From: Tetrahymena elliotti 4EA
Lineage: Eukaryota > Ciliophora > Oligohymenophorea > Hymenostomatida > Tetrahymenidae
Length of the DNA: 64,000 nt
Assembly (NCBI GenBank): GCA_000231825.2
Contig: JH720336.1
Location: 190,235-254,234, forward strand
Direction: 5' to 3'
The notes below the pieces were generated by a model that did no database searches, was not told the origin of the DNA, and saw only the letters and a program-made list of their open reading frames with translations. Positions 1 to 12,231 of the stretch are shown one piece after another; the stretch's first letter is position 1; each line of letters begins with the position of its first letter. The translations under genes were made by a program, and so were the position numbers.

Positions 1-1
1 A

Positions 2-175
2 GAAGAGGAAAAATATACTATCAAAAAAATGACAAAAATTCCTTCATCTTTCCCTAAAGGCACTGATGTTTTTAACGAAGGTCTAAGGTGGATCAAAAGT
101 TAAAGAATAGCTCTACTCAGTTAGTTCAACCGTACTTCGCATTATTCAAATTTAGTTGCTTTTCCAATTATTTGA
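2..175 (+). CDS. C-terminal end of a gene entering from the left edge (partial)
   Basis: An open frame (codons starting at position 2) runs from the window edge to a TGA at 173-175. It encodes about 57 residues, including the stretch 'IPSSFPKGTDVFNEGLRWI' and ending 'HYSNLVAFPII'. Base composition is less A/T-rich than the sequence after the stop and the residues are mixed, which suggests real coding sequence, but the piece is too short to assign a family. The rest of the gene lies outside the window. An in-frame TAA and TAG are read as glutamine. It could also be a chance frame. Confidence 0.4.
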
Positions 176-970
176 TGTAATTATTATTGAATCCCTCATA
201 ATTTTATTAGTTTTTCATGTTTATCTAAAATGTAAGAAAAATGCTTAATTGATAAAACAAAAAAAAATATTTTAATTTTTTCCTCAAGGTTTCTTTGATT
301 TTTCAATTTTCATTTCTTTTGAAGAATGTTTTAAGATTAGAAATTTCTTTACTAATTCTTTAAAAATAAACAATTTTAATTCTCATAAAATAATACTTTC
401 TGAACTGATGTGATAAGTGAATGAATGATACTATTTAATCTTAAATCAAAAATTTTTGAGGTGTAACAATAAATATCAAACTTAAATTATTTTATTCAAA
501 GTAATTTATTGAACTGTGTTGATAAAATTATCTATCTTTGGTTAATGGAGTAAAAAAATTAATTTAGATAATTCTTTGAAATCAAACTTCCAAGAAAAAC
601 CATTTTTAAAGAAATTTAATTTTCTTCAACATTTATTTATTTTTTTTAAATATGATTTAAATTTATAATTAATTTATGAAATTAATATCCATTTTTCAAA
701 CAAAAAAAATTTTTGGTGACTGTAGCTGTTAGTGATTTTAAAATATTATAAATGAATTGGCATATAGAAAATTAATTAAATTGAAAAGAAAAGAAAATAT
801 TTTTCAATAGTATTATCAAACAATATTTTTTGATGTCCAAATAGGTGATGATATTTTCAGAGAATGAATAGAAAAATATGTAATTTAAAGTATTAATTGT
901 ATATATAATAGTCAATAAATTAAGGTTGTATTATTTTTTATTGAGTTTTCTTATATTCTTTGTAGTTTCT
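176..970. other. Intergenic A/T-rich spacer
   Basis: I see no supported gene. Open frames here are short, and their runs of F, I, K, L and N reflect A/T bias. It is the shared 3' side of two convergent genes. Confidence 0.6.
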
Positions 971-1737
971 TCAATTAATTCTGGTGTTAAAGTTTCCTTA
1001 GTTTTATTATGGATAGTTGTAGTTCACTTATTGAGGAAATTAAACATTTTAAATAGGAGGTTGGTTATAATATTACTATTAATAACTCATCTAAGGATAT
1101 CCTTGAATATTATATGTATTTCCATTATTATAATTAGGTTATTACTTTACATATAAATTTTAATCAAAAGATGGTTCTGATTGAAGTTAGTTAAATTATG
1201 AATAATTTTAAGAGGTTTGATATTATCCTTCTTAAACAGGAACACCCATAACTACTCCAGGGGTATTAGTTATATCTTTTAATATTTATTTTGGTTTAAA
1301 TTACTTTTAAAAAAATGAAGATATTACTTTTATTTGCAGCAACTTCATTTAAAAGTTTCCTCTTTTGAGCATACTATTCTTCTTCCTTCTTTTGTCTTTC
1401 GCTCTTTTCATATACAGCATTGAACATGTCATCTAATTCTTTCAAGCTTTCATTAAAATCTACATCATCTCCTTTCAAAAATGCAAAGGGGTCTTCTTTG
1501 ACTTAATTATTTTTACTATTATTATAATTCATTTTGCTTCTTATCAAAAATTGTAATTTATTATAAATAATATATATAGTTATTTTACCTGATTGATTAT
1601 CTAGTATTTTAAATTCGATCAATCTACTCCTAAATTTTGCTCATCGAATCAATTTCTTTCTTCAAGTTTTGAATGATAAAATATAGTAATACCATGAAGT
1701 AAAGATTAGCTTAGCTGATCAAAAGCAACATAAGCAT
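971..1737 (-). CDS. Small membrane/coiled-coil protein with Q/N-rich tail (3 exons)
   Basis: Read on the minus strand with TAA/TAG as Gln, three exons (1589-1737, 1328-1539, 971-1275) join across introns of 49 and 52 nt to give about 221 residues and a TGA at 971-973. The N-terminus is hydrophobic ('MLMLLLISQANLYFMVLLYF'), a likely membrane segment. It is followed by a charged helix (about residues 22-50) and an acidic/basic region containing 'EDPFAFLKGDDVDFNESLK', predicted coiled coil. The last 100 residues are rich in Gln, Asn, Tyr and Pro. I do not recognise the family; DPF-type motifs occur in endocytic adaptor ligands, but that is only a suggestion. The start is uncertain: the ATG at 1532, within exon 2, would remove the hydrophobic segment, and an upstream exon cannot be excluded. 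Confidence 0.6.
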
Positions 1738-2563
1738 TTCAATTTTATCGAAATTAGTAGATTTCAACTAAAAATGTAAAAAACTTAAACTAATGCTCTG
1801 GACAGAATGACTAGAATAATATTCTTTAATTCAATTAATTTTAAACCATATAATATTAAAATTAAAGTAATAGGTATTTTTTCCTAAAAATTAAAATATT
1901 CAAAAATTGTAGCTATGCTCTTATGATTGTTTCCTTATTTTGCTTTTTACATTTTTAATTAATAAAGTTCAATCAATTATATTAAATGTATCTATCTATC
2001 TATCTACTACTAATTCAAACTAAATCAACAATAGAAAGTGAATAAACAGATAAGTCTTAAATCTTCTATTATATTTATCATTAATTTGAATTCTAATAAA
2101 ATCAAATTATCTAAAAAATTAAGATAAAAAAACAAAATGTTTTTATCTAAAAAATTTTATATTATTCGATTTAATTTTTTTATTATTTCAAATACATAAA
2201 TTACAAAGAATTTAGCTTCTTTTTCAATTTCTTTTGCTTAAAAAATGATTACAATCTACAAAAAACTTACATATTTAAAACATAATTTTTATTTTTAAAA
2301 CTAAATAAATCATTTTAATAAAAAAAATTTTAATTTTATCTTTATGAAATATTTTTCTTTTTTTAAAATTTAATTTAGAGATAAAAGGTTTTTTGTTTAA
2401 AATAGATTATGAATTTTATTTTTAACTTTTCATTCTTTAAATAACTTTTTTTTATTTTATGTTTAATCAAAATATTTTGTTTAGCTTTTTTTAATAAACA
2501 ATAAAAAAAAAAGAATAATTTTCTTAAACAAACAAGCAAATATTAATTAATTTCAAGTTTTAT
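1738..2563. other. Intergenic spacer with a TCTA microsatellite
   Basis: A very A/T-rich spacer lies between two minus-strand genes. A short TCTA tandem run sits at about 1991-2007. I see no gene. Confidence 0.6.
1991..2007. repeat. TCTA microsatellite
   Basis: Four perfect TCTA units lie in the spacer upstream of the minus-strand gene that ends at 971. No function is implied. Confidence 0.8.
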
Positions 2564-3979
2564 TCAAAATGGGCGTTTACATAAAGGGCAAAGCTTTTTT
2601 ACTTTAATCCAGCTATCTATGCAACCAGTATGAAATTTATGAGCACAAGGGAGCATACCTAGAGTTTCTTTTTCAACAAAAGTGACAAAGCAAATGCAGC
2701 AATCCTCAGCTTATTATGATTATGGATCTTTCACATATTTAACATCAGCATAATATTCTGATCTAGAGACTTTGTTTTAGTAAGATTTTTTAATCTTCTT
2801 TTAGTTTTACACTATGAGCCTTTCTATTTCTTTTTACTATTCAAATGTTTATAAATTAAATTACTATCTCATATAATCTCTACTACCTAAGAAAACTTAA
2901 TGAGTTCTATTAACTTAAAGTCCATCAGATGCAAAGGTCCTTTAGTAGAGATCTAATAACTTAAACTCTTCTCTCCTCAAGCAATCTAAAGTATGGTCAC
3001 TTATAATATATCTAGGAAATTCTTTATTACAAAATTCACATAAAACAGTAGCCATTTTACATTTATTCTAATGAGATTCCATTTAACTAGACCTTTGATA
3101 TTCACCGCATAGATTACAATATTATACACCTTCAACTTCTTTTAATAAATTTTAGAAATCAGATTTCTAAGAGTCTTGATCAGGTCTGTTTTCATTTGGA
3201 CTAACATAATTTTAAAATGATTATTATTGATTTTACAGATACTTTTATTTGTATTATTATATCTATTACTCTTTAATCTATCTCTAAGACCTTCTTTATA
3301 ACTACAAGGCTTAATTGTCATTTGAAGGAGCCTTTTCTTTTTTAATTTTATCTAAAATTTACTAATTATTTGGATATTACTTGTTAAAAATATTATTTAT
3401 AAAATCTTCATTAACTTCAACTAAATTATAATTATTTGCTTTCTCTTATTTCTATTTATTATACATTTCAAGTTCCTGTTTCTACTTTTACAAAAAGCGT
3501 TTCTCCTTTTCTGTAAGGCCAGCTGAGTTCTACAATTAAGAATCTTCTCTGGAAATTTTCAGCCTTTCAAAATCTTAAATTTAAAAAGTTTAGTTTTGAT
3601 GTTTGGTAGGACAGGAATTTATTTCTTATTACAATAATTATGCTAATAAATAATCATTTTCAGTTGAATTTTCATCATTTTTTACTTAAGGTTTTTCTGA
3701 ATAATTTTAAGAATCTCCTTCTTTTATGATTAATTCATTTTGAATCTTATTTTACATTTAAGGAGGTTCATCTATTTATTTTTTTTAGACGACTTACTGA
3801 TTTTGTTATAATTTATTATGGTTCCTATCTTACTTTACTTTATTGTCACAAATATTTATGTTTCTCTTCTCTTCTATTTCAAGAAGCAAATATTTATTTT
3901 ATCTTTCTAATTCAGTAAGTTCCTCATCTTTTTTATATTTCACTGAAACATAATTTTAGTTTTTGAAATTGGGTAGCAT
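2564..3979 (-). CDS. RING-H2 zinc-finger protein with two upstream C2H2-like fingers, putative E3 ubiquitin ligase
   Basis: A single-exon frame of 472 codons (471 residues) starts at the ATG at 3979 and ends with TGA at 2564-2566. The C-terminus is a RING-H2 finger: paired cysteines in 'AEDCCICF', then 'CAHKFHTGCIDSWI' and a terminal 'CPLCKRPF', the usual C3H2C3 pattern of E3 ubiquitin ligases. Around residues 285-340 two short Cys/His motifs precede it ('YCNLCGEYQRSSQMESH' and 'CEFCNKEFPRYIISDH'), resembling TRAF-type or C2H2 fingers that position substrates. The N-terminal 280 residues are charged, Gln-rich and coiled-coil-like. The RING has all its metal ligands, so ligase activity is plausible; substrates are unknown. 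The frame is unbroken only if TAA/TAG encode Gln. Confidence 0.9.
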
Positions 3980-4502
3980 TTTTAAAAAATTTTCTCTTAA
4001 TTATTTTCTTATTTTAATTACTTTTTTATAAGTAATAAGCAGAGAATTTCTGATAATTACATTTATTAATATTTTCAGCCAAAAAAATAATAAATATTTT
4101 TCAGTTAACTTTATTTCATTGATAAATCTAAAATATTTTAAAGATAAGAAATAATTAACTAGAATTAAAGTAAAAATTTTATTTTTAATTTGTACATCCA
4201 TTTAATTATTTTCCTCAAAAATATCTTAGTAAGAATTGTTAGTTAAAAAGTCTTTTATATTTTATAATTAATTCTATTTATAATTTTTTCAAAAATACTA
4301 AATTTTCTATGATTTTTTGAAAGAAAATAAAAAAATATCTTGTTTTTTTATGTTGGTTTAGGCACAATTTGTTGTTTTGAATATTTTATTTAATTTGCTG
4401 AATTATCAGAAATTATATATTAACAAAAAGCTTATTTTGTTTATAAGATTTATAATTATAAGCTGTAACAAAAATACAAATCTTAAAGGGATTTAATCAT
4501 TT
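3980..4502. other. Divergent intergenic region
   Basis: About 520 nt of A/T-rich sequence separate the divergent RING gene (-) and pseudokinase gene (+), so it should hold both promoters. I cannot point to a specific motif. Confidence 0.5.
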
Positions 4503-6041
4503 ATGATGTCTTAAACTTAAAATTTTAATAACCTAATACAGAAGTTGTATTCATAAAAATAAATTTCAGTTTTAAAAATCAATAAATAAGAGGGAAAGTC
4601 GTATGAATTAGTTGGCTTAAAAGAAAAGAATAAGTATTTGCTGATTGCTATTGATTATGATGAAGATTTAGAATTGTATAGAAAAAGAAAAGTTTAAGAA
4701 TGCTAAGATTTAGGAAGATTTCTTAAAACAAACACAAATAAGAATATAATAAAATATTATGATCATTTTATTATTGAAAATTATTTCGTTTTTATGTTAG
4801 AGAACTATGAAACGACTTTGAAAGATTTACTAATTAGCGGGTATGTTATAAACTAAAAAATATTCACTTAAATAGCAATATAAATTTTATCTACTGTTTA
4901 TCATTTGCATCTCAACAACTATTTTCTTAAGAATTTATCTACTTAAAATGTTTTTGTAGATTAAGATTTTAATATCATATTAAAAGATTTTGGGATTGCT
5001 ATGCAGTTCAATCCAATTACATTACCTGAGTTATACACATCAAATATACAAAATATACCTTTAGAATATTTAAGTCCAGAAGTCTATTCAATGCTAAATT
5101 AACCCATCAAATAAGTCATTTATTAAAATGAATAAATGGATATTTGGCTGATTGGTGCATTTTTATACAGTTTAAATGACAGTTCTTTATCAAATTTGTT
5201 TAAGATTGTTTAAGGTAAATAAAATTATTAGAGTATTTAAAGCTTGGACTAATTTACTAATTAATTTCTACTAAAAATGCTTAATGAAAATTAATTGTAA
5301 AGGTCTTCTGTATTGATATTGCTAAGATAAATATTAGATTATGAAATAGAAGCAAATCATAATGATCTATCTTAATCAATATCTGAGAAAACTATTTTGA
5401 TAGTTATTGAGTTATTTTTCAATTCAAAATTATTGGATTAATGTTCATAAATTCTTTCAAAGTTGATAGAAAAGTTTCCATAAAGTGATATATATTTAGC
5501 ATGGATGGGAAGAGTGTAATCTAGCTTAGATAATCTAGATTTGAGTGAGTATTGGAATAGAAAGGCCCTAGAAATAAATGTTAATAATGAGCTAGCATAT
5601 GCAAATCTAGGAGTTATATCGTCTAAATAAGGCAACCTTAATAAAGCAATAACTTACTATACTAAAGCGATTGAACTAAAGCCTAATTTTGAAAGAGTAA
5701 TTTTTAATTTAGGATTAGCATATGATAAGTAATTTAAGTTTAAAGAAGCCATTCAATACTATACATAAGCAAGTTAGCTTGATTAAAATTTTACTAATCC
5801 AGTTTATAATTTAGCTAATATCTACCATGATTAAGGTAAAAAAAGTATTGCTGTTTTATACTACAAGAAAGCAATATCAATATCAAATGTAAGTGATTAA
5901 AGTGTTAATAATTTAGCAGTTATACATTTCGAAGGAAAAAACTTTGAAAAATCCATTAAATACTTTAAGAAAGCAAAAAATCTTAAACCAAGTGATGTAG
6001 CTTATTCATAAAATTTAAAGAAATCAAAATAAAAGATTTGA
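4503..6041 (+). CDS. Protein-kinase-like (probable pseudokinase) domain fused to TPR repeats
   Basis: A single exon of 513 codons (512 residues, TGA at 6039-6041). Residues about 30-260 follow the protein kinase fold: a hinge-like 'FVFMLENYETTLKDLL', a 'LKDFGIA' at about residue 161 matching the DFG motif, 'LEYLSPEVYSM' matching the APE region and 'MDIWLIGAFLYSL' matching the DxWxxG helix. The catalytic loop is abnormal: where HRDLKxxN is expected the sequence reads 'NNYFLKNLSTQNV', so the HRD aspartate is absent. The activation segment is very short. Residues about 350-510 hold TPR repeats ('AYANLGVISSKQGNLNKAI', 'RVIFNLGLAYDKQFKFKEAI', 'NPVYNLANIYHDQGKKS'). I infer a catalytically dead scaffold that recruits partners through the TPRs. 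The start used is the first of two adjacent ATGs; the frame is open upstream of it. Confidence 0.85.
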
Positions 6042-6417
6042 ATCAATTTTTATTACAAATTATTAAATTTAAAAATTTTTATTTATTATTTATTAATAAA
6101 AAAATGCAATTTTAACAATTTTTAAATTTATTTTTGTTTAAATCCAAATTATCACTTATTTTTTTAATTCTTTTTAAATATTTCAAGGTTTAAACACACA
6201 TATTTCTTGTATTATAATTTCTCAAATTAATTAGGATATATGTATAAAAATGTAATCTTTCTTCCTACATTTTTTTCGTTCCAAATTTTTATAAAAAATT
6301 TTTATTAAAATCGAAAAATTAAGTTTTAATATACAACAGAAATAGCATAAATGTATGTAGTCAAATATATAAAATTTATTGAGAAGAATTGTGGTTTTAA
6401 TAAGGATATAAGTAAAA
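6042..6417. other. Convergent intergenic spacer
   Basis: An A/T-rich stretch between the 3' ends of the pseudokinase gene (+) and the Kelch gene (-). I see no gene in it. Confidence 0.6.
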
Positions 6418-9400
6418 TCAATTATTTTTTTCTAGTAATTCAATATTATTTAATACCATCCAACTTAATGAATTGAAACTTATGATTCTTTTTCTATCTA
6501 AATATATTATTTCTGGATTTTTCTTTTCAGAAACATTTTAAATTGTATAAAGATTGTTATTATAAATTAACGATTACTAGTTTGAGAATCCTTCTGGATT
6601 TGGTAGTTCAATTTAGTTTATCCCTTTAATATGATGTACAAGTAAATTTATAGAAATAGGATCTATATTGATATTAAGTAAGAAACAAGAACTTGACTTT
6701 TCTTATGTAGGTGAGTATGCTCCTCCAAATACTAATATGTTATTACTGTTTATCTAACAACAGTTTGCACTACTTAATAGAACTGGAATTTATGTTTAGG
6801 TAGGAATTATTTCCCATCTATCACTTTACAAGTCATACCTCTCAATTGTAGTATCCAGATTTTCATCATCAATTTTACCGCCAAATTTGAATAAATAATT
6901 TTTACCATTAGGAGCTTAGAAATAGCAAACTGCTGGGTTGAATGTAGGATTATTTAAATAAGAAATACTACTCCATTTATTCTTATTTAAATCATATCTT
7001 TCACATTAATTTGTTACTCCATCTTCGTCACAAGCACCTCCTATTACATATATGCTTTGATTGAAAGGGGAATAAACACATCCAAATCCACTCCTTCCAG
7101 TGATCATTTCAGAAGCAAATTGAAGTTTATTTTTGGAATATTCATATTTATAAACAGTTTTAGAGTGACTTGATGAAGGTAATACCCCACCTAACAAATA
7201 AATACTTCCATCAGGAAGTGTAATAGATTTATGGAATCTAGGTACAGTGAATGAAGGGTCATCTGTTTTCATTTATATTTAATAGAATTTCAAATAGTTA
7301 TTTTAAGAAGACCCATTTGAAGCCTATTTTACATCTTCAATATTTACAATATGAAGGATATTACTTTTTGGCTAAAAGAAATGAAGATACTTATAATTAC
7401 TCTCATCCTTAAAGTAATTATTCAATTATACTTAAAAGTCATTTTGGATTTAATCTCTGTAGTTTGGATTATTATTATTAATAGCTGATTAGTACTGAGT
7501 TTATATTTAGGGAGTATTAGTTAATTTATTAATTGTAGAAACTCCATATGTTTCATTTTAAGGTTATTAGTCATTATAAAATTGTTAATTATTATGATTA
7601 TTTTTTCTACTAAATCCTACATTTTAAGATTCTTGATAGTCTTATGGCTCTTCAGCAACAAATTAATTAGCATTCTAACCTTGGTGATATTTTTTTGGTA
7701 TGTGTTACAGCATGCTATTTTAATATTATTAATTGTAAGCGTCTCTTTCTTGGTTTTGGTTTTGGGAAGGATTAAATGAGTTTCCTCTGTTAAAATTATT
7801 TGACATGTCTTCAGGTATATTTTTAAATTTGGCTTCACTATTATTTCCACTTCCATATTAGAAAAGATTATTGTTTCCATTAGCTTACTAGCTCAATTAA
7901 ATACTTTATCCAAACTAAGATTTTGGATAACTGGGAGTTAATTAATTTTAAATTTAGTCTCCTATTTATTAGTTATTATTTAGTTATTCATTTCTGCTAG
8001 ATAGAGGTTATTAGAATTAAGTATTAAACTATGTTTGATCTTAAATGCTACCTTATTGTTGATTTTATGGAAAGTTGTTTAAGTTTGTTTGATTTTCATT
8101 TCTTGGGATAGGATTAAATTTAATATTTGACAAATTAGATTACTATTGAGCTAGTTACTTACTTTATTCACTAAATTAAGGATTATTTAAGTTATTTAAT
8201 GTTACAATTTAGTTCTCATTTTAAGGAATAAATTGTTAATTAACATTAGAATTAAAGCTGGAATACCCATTGTTTTATGCCAAACTACTTTTACTGTTTA
8301 AAAAGTTAGGAGTTATGTTTTAAGATGAATGAACATTGTTATTGGATTATAATACATTGCTTTGATATTAGCTATTTAACTTATTTTCTTCGATTTTAGG
8401 CATTGTTGAATTCTTTAATGACTGCTAACTTTAATTAACTGGAGGTCTAGGTGATGATAAAAGATTAGGCTTAGTATCAAATATTTTCATTTTCATCTTC
8501 TTACTTACAGGTGTGTATTTATCATCTTATTAACTATTTTCTAGGTTGTTCATTGGTATCTTTGGCTATTAGTTAGGTCTTACTATATTTGAGGCCTGCT
8601 AAGCAATTAATCTGCTATCAGGAGCTGGAGATTGGCTCTTATTTCTTTGTTGCTATATTCCCCCATATTCATTGTAGCTACGTTCTGAATTTTAAGAAAA
8701 TTAACTGCTGTTATTATATTAAATATTCTATGTAGGAATGTTAAAATTATTAGATTTAAAAGGTGTAAGTGAGATATTTCGTTGAGAATTGCCATTTTAC
8801 TCACTTACACCAGTTAAATTTGAAGGAATGCTTGCCTTGCGATTGTTAACTGATATCTCTTATCTCAGTTATGTAATACTTTTTTACTTGGGTGACTATC
8901 CAGAGTATGTTAAAAAGCAAGTATTCTAACAGATCTCATATACTTACCTATGAACATTTTCAAAATTTATAGCAATACTTGGGGTAACTGATATCAACTA
9001 TTCAAAATATTAGCCAATTACACCAAGTCTTTCATTAATGAAAATACTGAAATCTAATTTCAGTATATGTTAAAGAGTACCTATTTGAAATTAATTTTCT
9101 TAAAGCTCTCTAAGAAAACCGTTAAGCTTATTTTTTTCATGTTCTATTTCCTAAAGCTGTTTACTGATTTTTTGCTTTTCAGCATCCATCTTTCTCTCAG
9201 CTATATCATACTCCTTTTTAACTGTCTCAAAATAACTCTAAACAATATTTTAGCATTGGCTTTCTGCTTCACTCATTTTTTATAATACTTATTGAGATTT
9301 GTGATGTGATTCCTCCTACTTGATCTATTACTAAACATTGTTTTACTCTTCTGAGTAATCTTTAAGACAAGTAAGAATTCTTTACTAACAATTAGAGCTG

Positions 9401-9648
9401 ACATCTTCTAAAGTTTCTATTTCTGCATATTCTTTTCTATCTTTATGATATTAATTATGCTCTTTTATACATTTCTAGCACAACCCTTTCAAGCATTACA
9501 ATTTACCACAAAAATGAGTGATTGGAAATCCCTGGTGGTCTCCGCACATAATCTTTGGTATACCTGAAATCTATTAGTTATGGGGGATCATTCTTGAGTT
9601 TTAAGAGGAATTTTCTCCTAGTTATGAGTAGTTTCTACTAGCTAACAT
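6418..9648 (-). CDS. B-box zinc finger / coiled coil / Q-N-rich linker / Kelch-repeat protein
   Basis: An intronless frame of 1077 codons (1076 residues) starts at the ATG at 9648 and ends with TGA at 6418-6420. Near the N-terminus a B-box-type zinc finger is visible (Cys35, His38, Cys47, Cys52, Cys57, Cys60, His64, His68; 'MCGDHQGFPITHFCGKLQC'). A coiled coil follows at about residues 80-210. Some 550 residues of Gln, Asn, Ser and Pro come next, low complexity and probably disordered. The C-terminal third (about 790-1060) is a Kelch propeller: blade signatures include 'SIYLLGGVLP', 'SIYVIGGACD' and 'NNILVFGG', each with a downstream W or Y in the 'RYDLxxxxW' context. The order resembles TRIM-NHL/TRIM-Kelch proteins, but no RING precedes the B-box. 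Kelch domains bind protein partners; the exact role is unknown. Without the ciliate code the frame contains dozens of stops. Confidence 0.9.
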
Positions 9649-10163
9649 TAAATTTCGGTCTACTTGAAATAATTTAATTTATCAAATATATTGTTTGATA
9701 TTTTTATGATTGCTCAATTAATTTTTTAGTATTTTTTACTGTTTATCTACTCAAAGACTTTTTTAAACGTTATTATCATTAAAAATTATGATTTCTGAAA
9801 TTAGAAATACTCTTGATTTATTTTATTTAGCGGGGATAACAAAAATGTTATTACAAAACATGAATGATAACAAAATCTTTTGATAATTTCATAAAAATGA
9901 ATAAATTCTTTCTATTAAAGCTAACAGATTTTGATTATTTTCTATTCCAGCAAAAATAGAAAAACAAATGTAAGATTAATTTATTTATAAATACTTCAAA
10001 AATTAATTAAAACAAAATTCACAGTATAATTAGAAAAAGTATGAATAATTTTTTGATAAAGCACACACAATTCATAAATAAAATATAAAAAAATCTATTA
10101 AAAGTGAATAAATTTAATTTTAAAATGTATTTCAATAAAAGTTAAACAATAAAAATTTTATTT
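9649..10163. other. Intergenic A/T-rich spacer
   Basis: Spacer between the Kelch gene and the phosphatase gene, both minus strand. No gene is supported. Confidence 0.6.
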
Positions 10164-10898
10164 TCAGATTTCATCTATGATGTCATGTGCTTATTTCCAG
10201 TAAACTAATTTGCACTTGAAAGGCTCAGAATTTTCTTGTTTTTAGTATTACTCAATTTTCTTTTCTAAAGCAAAGCCTTTTCTGACGAAACCTGTTGAAT
10301 TCTTATCTTTTAAAAAAATCATAGGACAAAAATCGTTTTTACCATCTCCGAAATAGTGGATATTAACAAACTCCTTGTTTGGATTTTTGGCAATGTGTTC
10401 TTCTATAATTCTTCTCTTGCACATATTAGGTGTTTAAGCACAAAGAGGACAAGAGTGTTCATCATAAAATCTCTTAACAAGTAATTAATCATTTTCTATT
10501 GTGCAGGGATTAGTGTAAATTGCAGAGAAATAATCATTCAAATTATTCTTTTCAACAATCCATTTTATGAATAAATAATTTGCATCACTACAAATAATAA
10601 TTTCTCCATTTTTAGATTTAATCTTTTCAAATAATTCCTTCATTCCTCCTACTAAATCTGCCTTTTCTATTTCTTCTTAAATCTTAGTTGAAGATATTCC
10701 CATCTTATTTTTTAAATAACTTAATACAATATTCATGAAAGCTGTCCATTAGCCTTCAACATATTGATCAACTAACTCTTATGGAGGTCTTTCTCCAAAT
10801 AAATGATAAAAAATAGTATCACTATTCTATTCAATTACTGTGTAATCGAAATCAAATACATAAAGATCTAATTTTGTTTTTTCCTACTAGATATCCAT
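10164..10898 (-). CDS. PHOSPHO1/PHOSPHO2-type HAD phosphatase
   Basis: An unbroken frame of 245 codons (244 residues), TGA at 10164-10166. The N-terminus carries the HAD motif I 'YVFDFDYTVIEQNSD', with nucleophile Asp16 and Asp18 in the DxDx(T/V) pattern. 'EIIICSDANYLF' supplies motif II (Ser). 'HYFGDGKNDFCP' supplies the motif IV acidic GDGxND. Length and the order of these motifs, together with 'CAQTPNMCKRRIIEEHI', match the putative phosphatase family that includes PHOSPHO1 (phosphocholine/phosphoethanolamine) and PHOSPHO2 (pyridoxal phosphate). Substrate cannot be decided from sequence alone. No signal peptide is visible, so a cytosolic location is expected. Confidence 0.92.
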
Positions 10899-12231
10899 AT
10901 CTTTCTAAAATTTTTTTGAATTACTAAATAAATTTAATTAAAATTGAATACTAGTCTTTAAATAAAAAAATAATTTTTACAATATATTACTGAAATAGAA
11001 GCCTTATTTTAAATCAAATTTACTATTATAGCAAGACAATAATCTCTGAAACGTTTGAGTTTTTTACTTAAAGATGTTCTTAGTACTCAATTGAAACATT
11101 CTATTACTTTAGTTATGAAAATAAAACTAAATTTTTTATAAAGTAATATATTATTTGAATTAAGATTACTTCAAAGTTAATTATTTAACATGTTTTCTAA
11201 GATTGAATATATTAATTCTAGGAAATTTCAAAAAAATAAAATTAGAATATTTTATTTTGGTATTTTCATTAGAAATTATTTATTTTTAAACACTTTTTCT
11301 TACGAAATTTGTCAAAGAGAAAATATTGAGATAAAATAAAAATATCCTTTTTAATAATTTTAATAGCAAGTTTTTTTACTAGAGAAAATTGAAAATTTTA
11401 GTTATTTTGATTATCTTCAATAAAGTAAATTATCTAAAATTTTTTTATTCAATGAATAAATAGATAAGAATATTCCTGAATTTTAAAATACCTTTACTTG
11501 ATAATATTTATTTTCAAATAATCATTATTTTAAAATACCTTTATTTGATAATATTTATTTTCAAATGATCATGATTTTAAATAAATTTTAATTTTAAAAA
11601 TAATTTATTTAATTCCCATTTTTCATCACTAAAATAAAACTGTTTTTCTATTTTTTTAAAAATTATTTAATAATATCTTTTAATATAAGATTTATAAATA
11701 TTTAAGCTAATATTGATGATTTTCTAAATAAATTTTGATTTTAGATAGGTGTTTTAGGAAAAATTTGATTTAAAAAAAATATAAATAATAATTTAAAATT
11801 ATTTTTTTCCTCTTTGTTATTTTATATTTTTAAATATTTATATTAAAATAATTTTAAATATCTCTGAAATCTCTTTTGCATAAGAGATAAAAATGATAAT
11901 ATTTTGTAAAGAATTTAGTGCTATCAAGAATTTGTGAATTAGTTAGTTATCAATATGACTCATAAATTGCAAACAAGATAAAAGAAATATCTGTATTGTT
12001 ATAAATTCGATTCAATGCATTTTTTTTAACTATTCCCAAATTTATGGTAAATACCAAGCACATTGTTTTAGATTGATCATTGAAAATTGATTTCTAATAA
12101 TAATGTGACTAAAAAAATAAATTAAACAGCTCATTATCATTTATTTGTTTAACAAGTAAAATAAACTAAATTATTTTCTAAAAAATTATTTATATTATTA
12201 TAGTAATTACCAATTTATTTTTAAGCTTAAA
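10899..12231. other. Intergenic spacer upstream of the first giant gene
   Basis: About 1.3 kb of A/T-rich DNA between divergent genes, with the tandem duplication at 11481-11574 as the only structure I see. It presumably contains the promoter of the giant gene starting at 12232. Confidence 0.55.
11481..11574. repeat. 47-bp tandem duplication
   Basis: Two adjacent copies of a 47-nt unit starting 'ttttaaaataccttta' (11481 and 11528), differing at only a few positions. They lie in an intergenic spacer and look like a recent local duplication. Confidence 0.85.

Noticed and set aside
926..1156. 76-codon hydrophobic plus-strand frame
   Set aside because: It lies antisense to the Q/N-rich third exon of the minus-strand gene at 971-1737; the hydrophobic string is the complement of Gln/Asn codons.
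1009..1368. 120-codon plus-strand frame under the ciliate code
   Set aside because: It overlaps the minus-strand exons, which have better protein composition, consistent splicing and a proper stop.
7582..7779. Hydrophobic plus-strand frame inside the Kelch gene
   Set aside because: It is antisense to the Gln/Asn-rich linker of the B-box/Kelch protein.
7617..7880. Minus-strand 87-codon frame
   Set aside because: It is an alternative frame within the linker of the 1076-residue B-box/Kelch protein.
9067..9285. Plus-strand 72-codon hydrophobic frame
   Set aside because: It is antisense to the coiled-coil segment of the B-box/Kelch protein.
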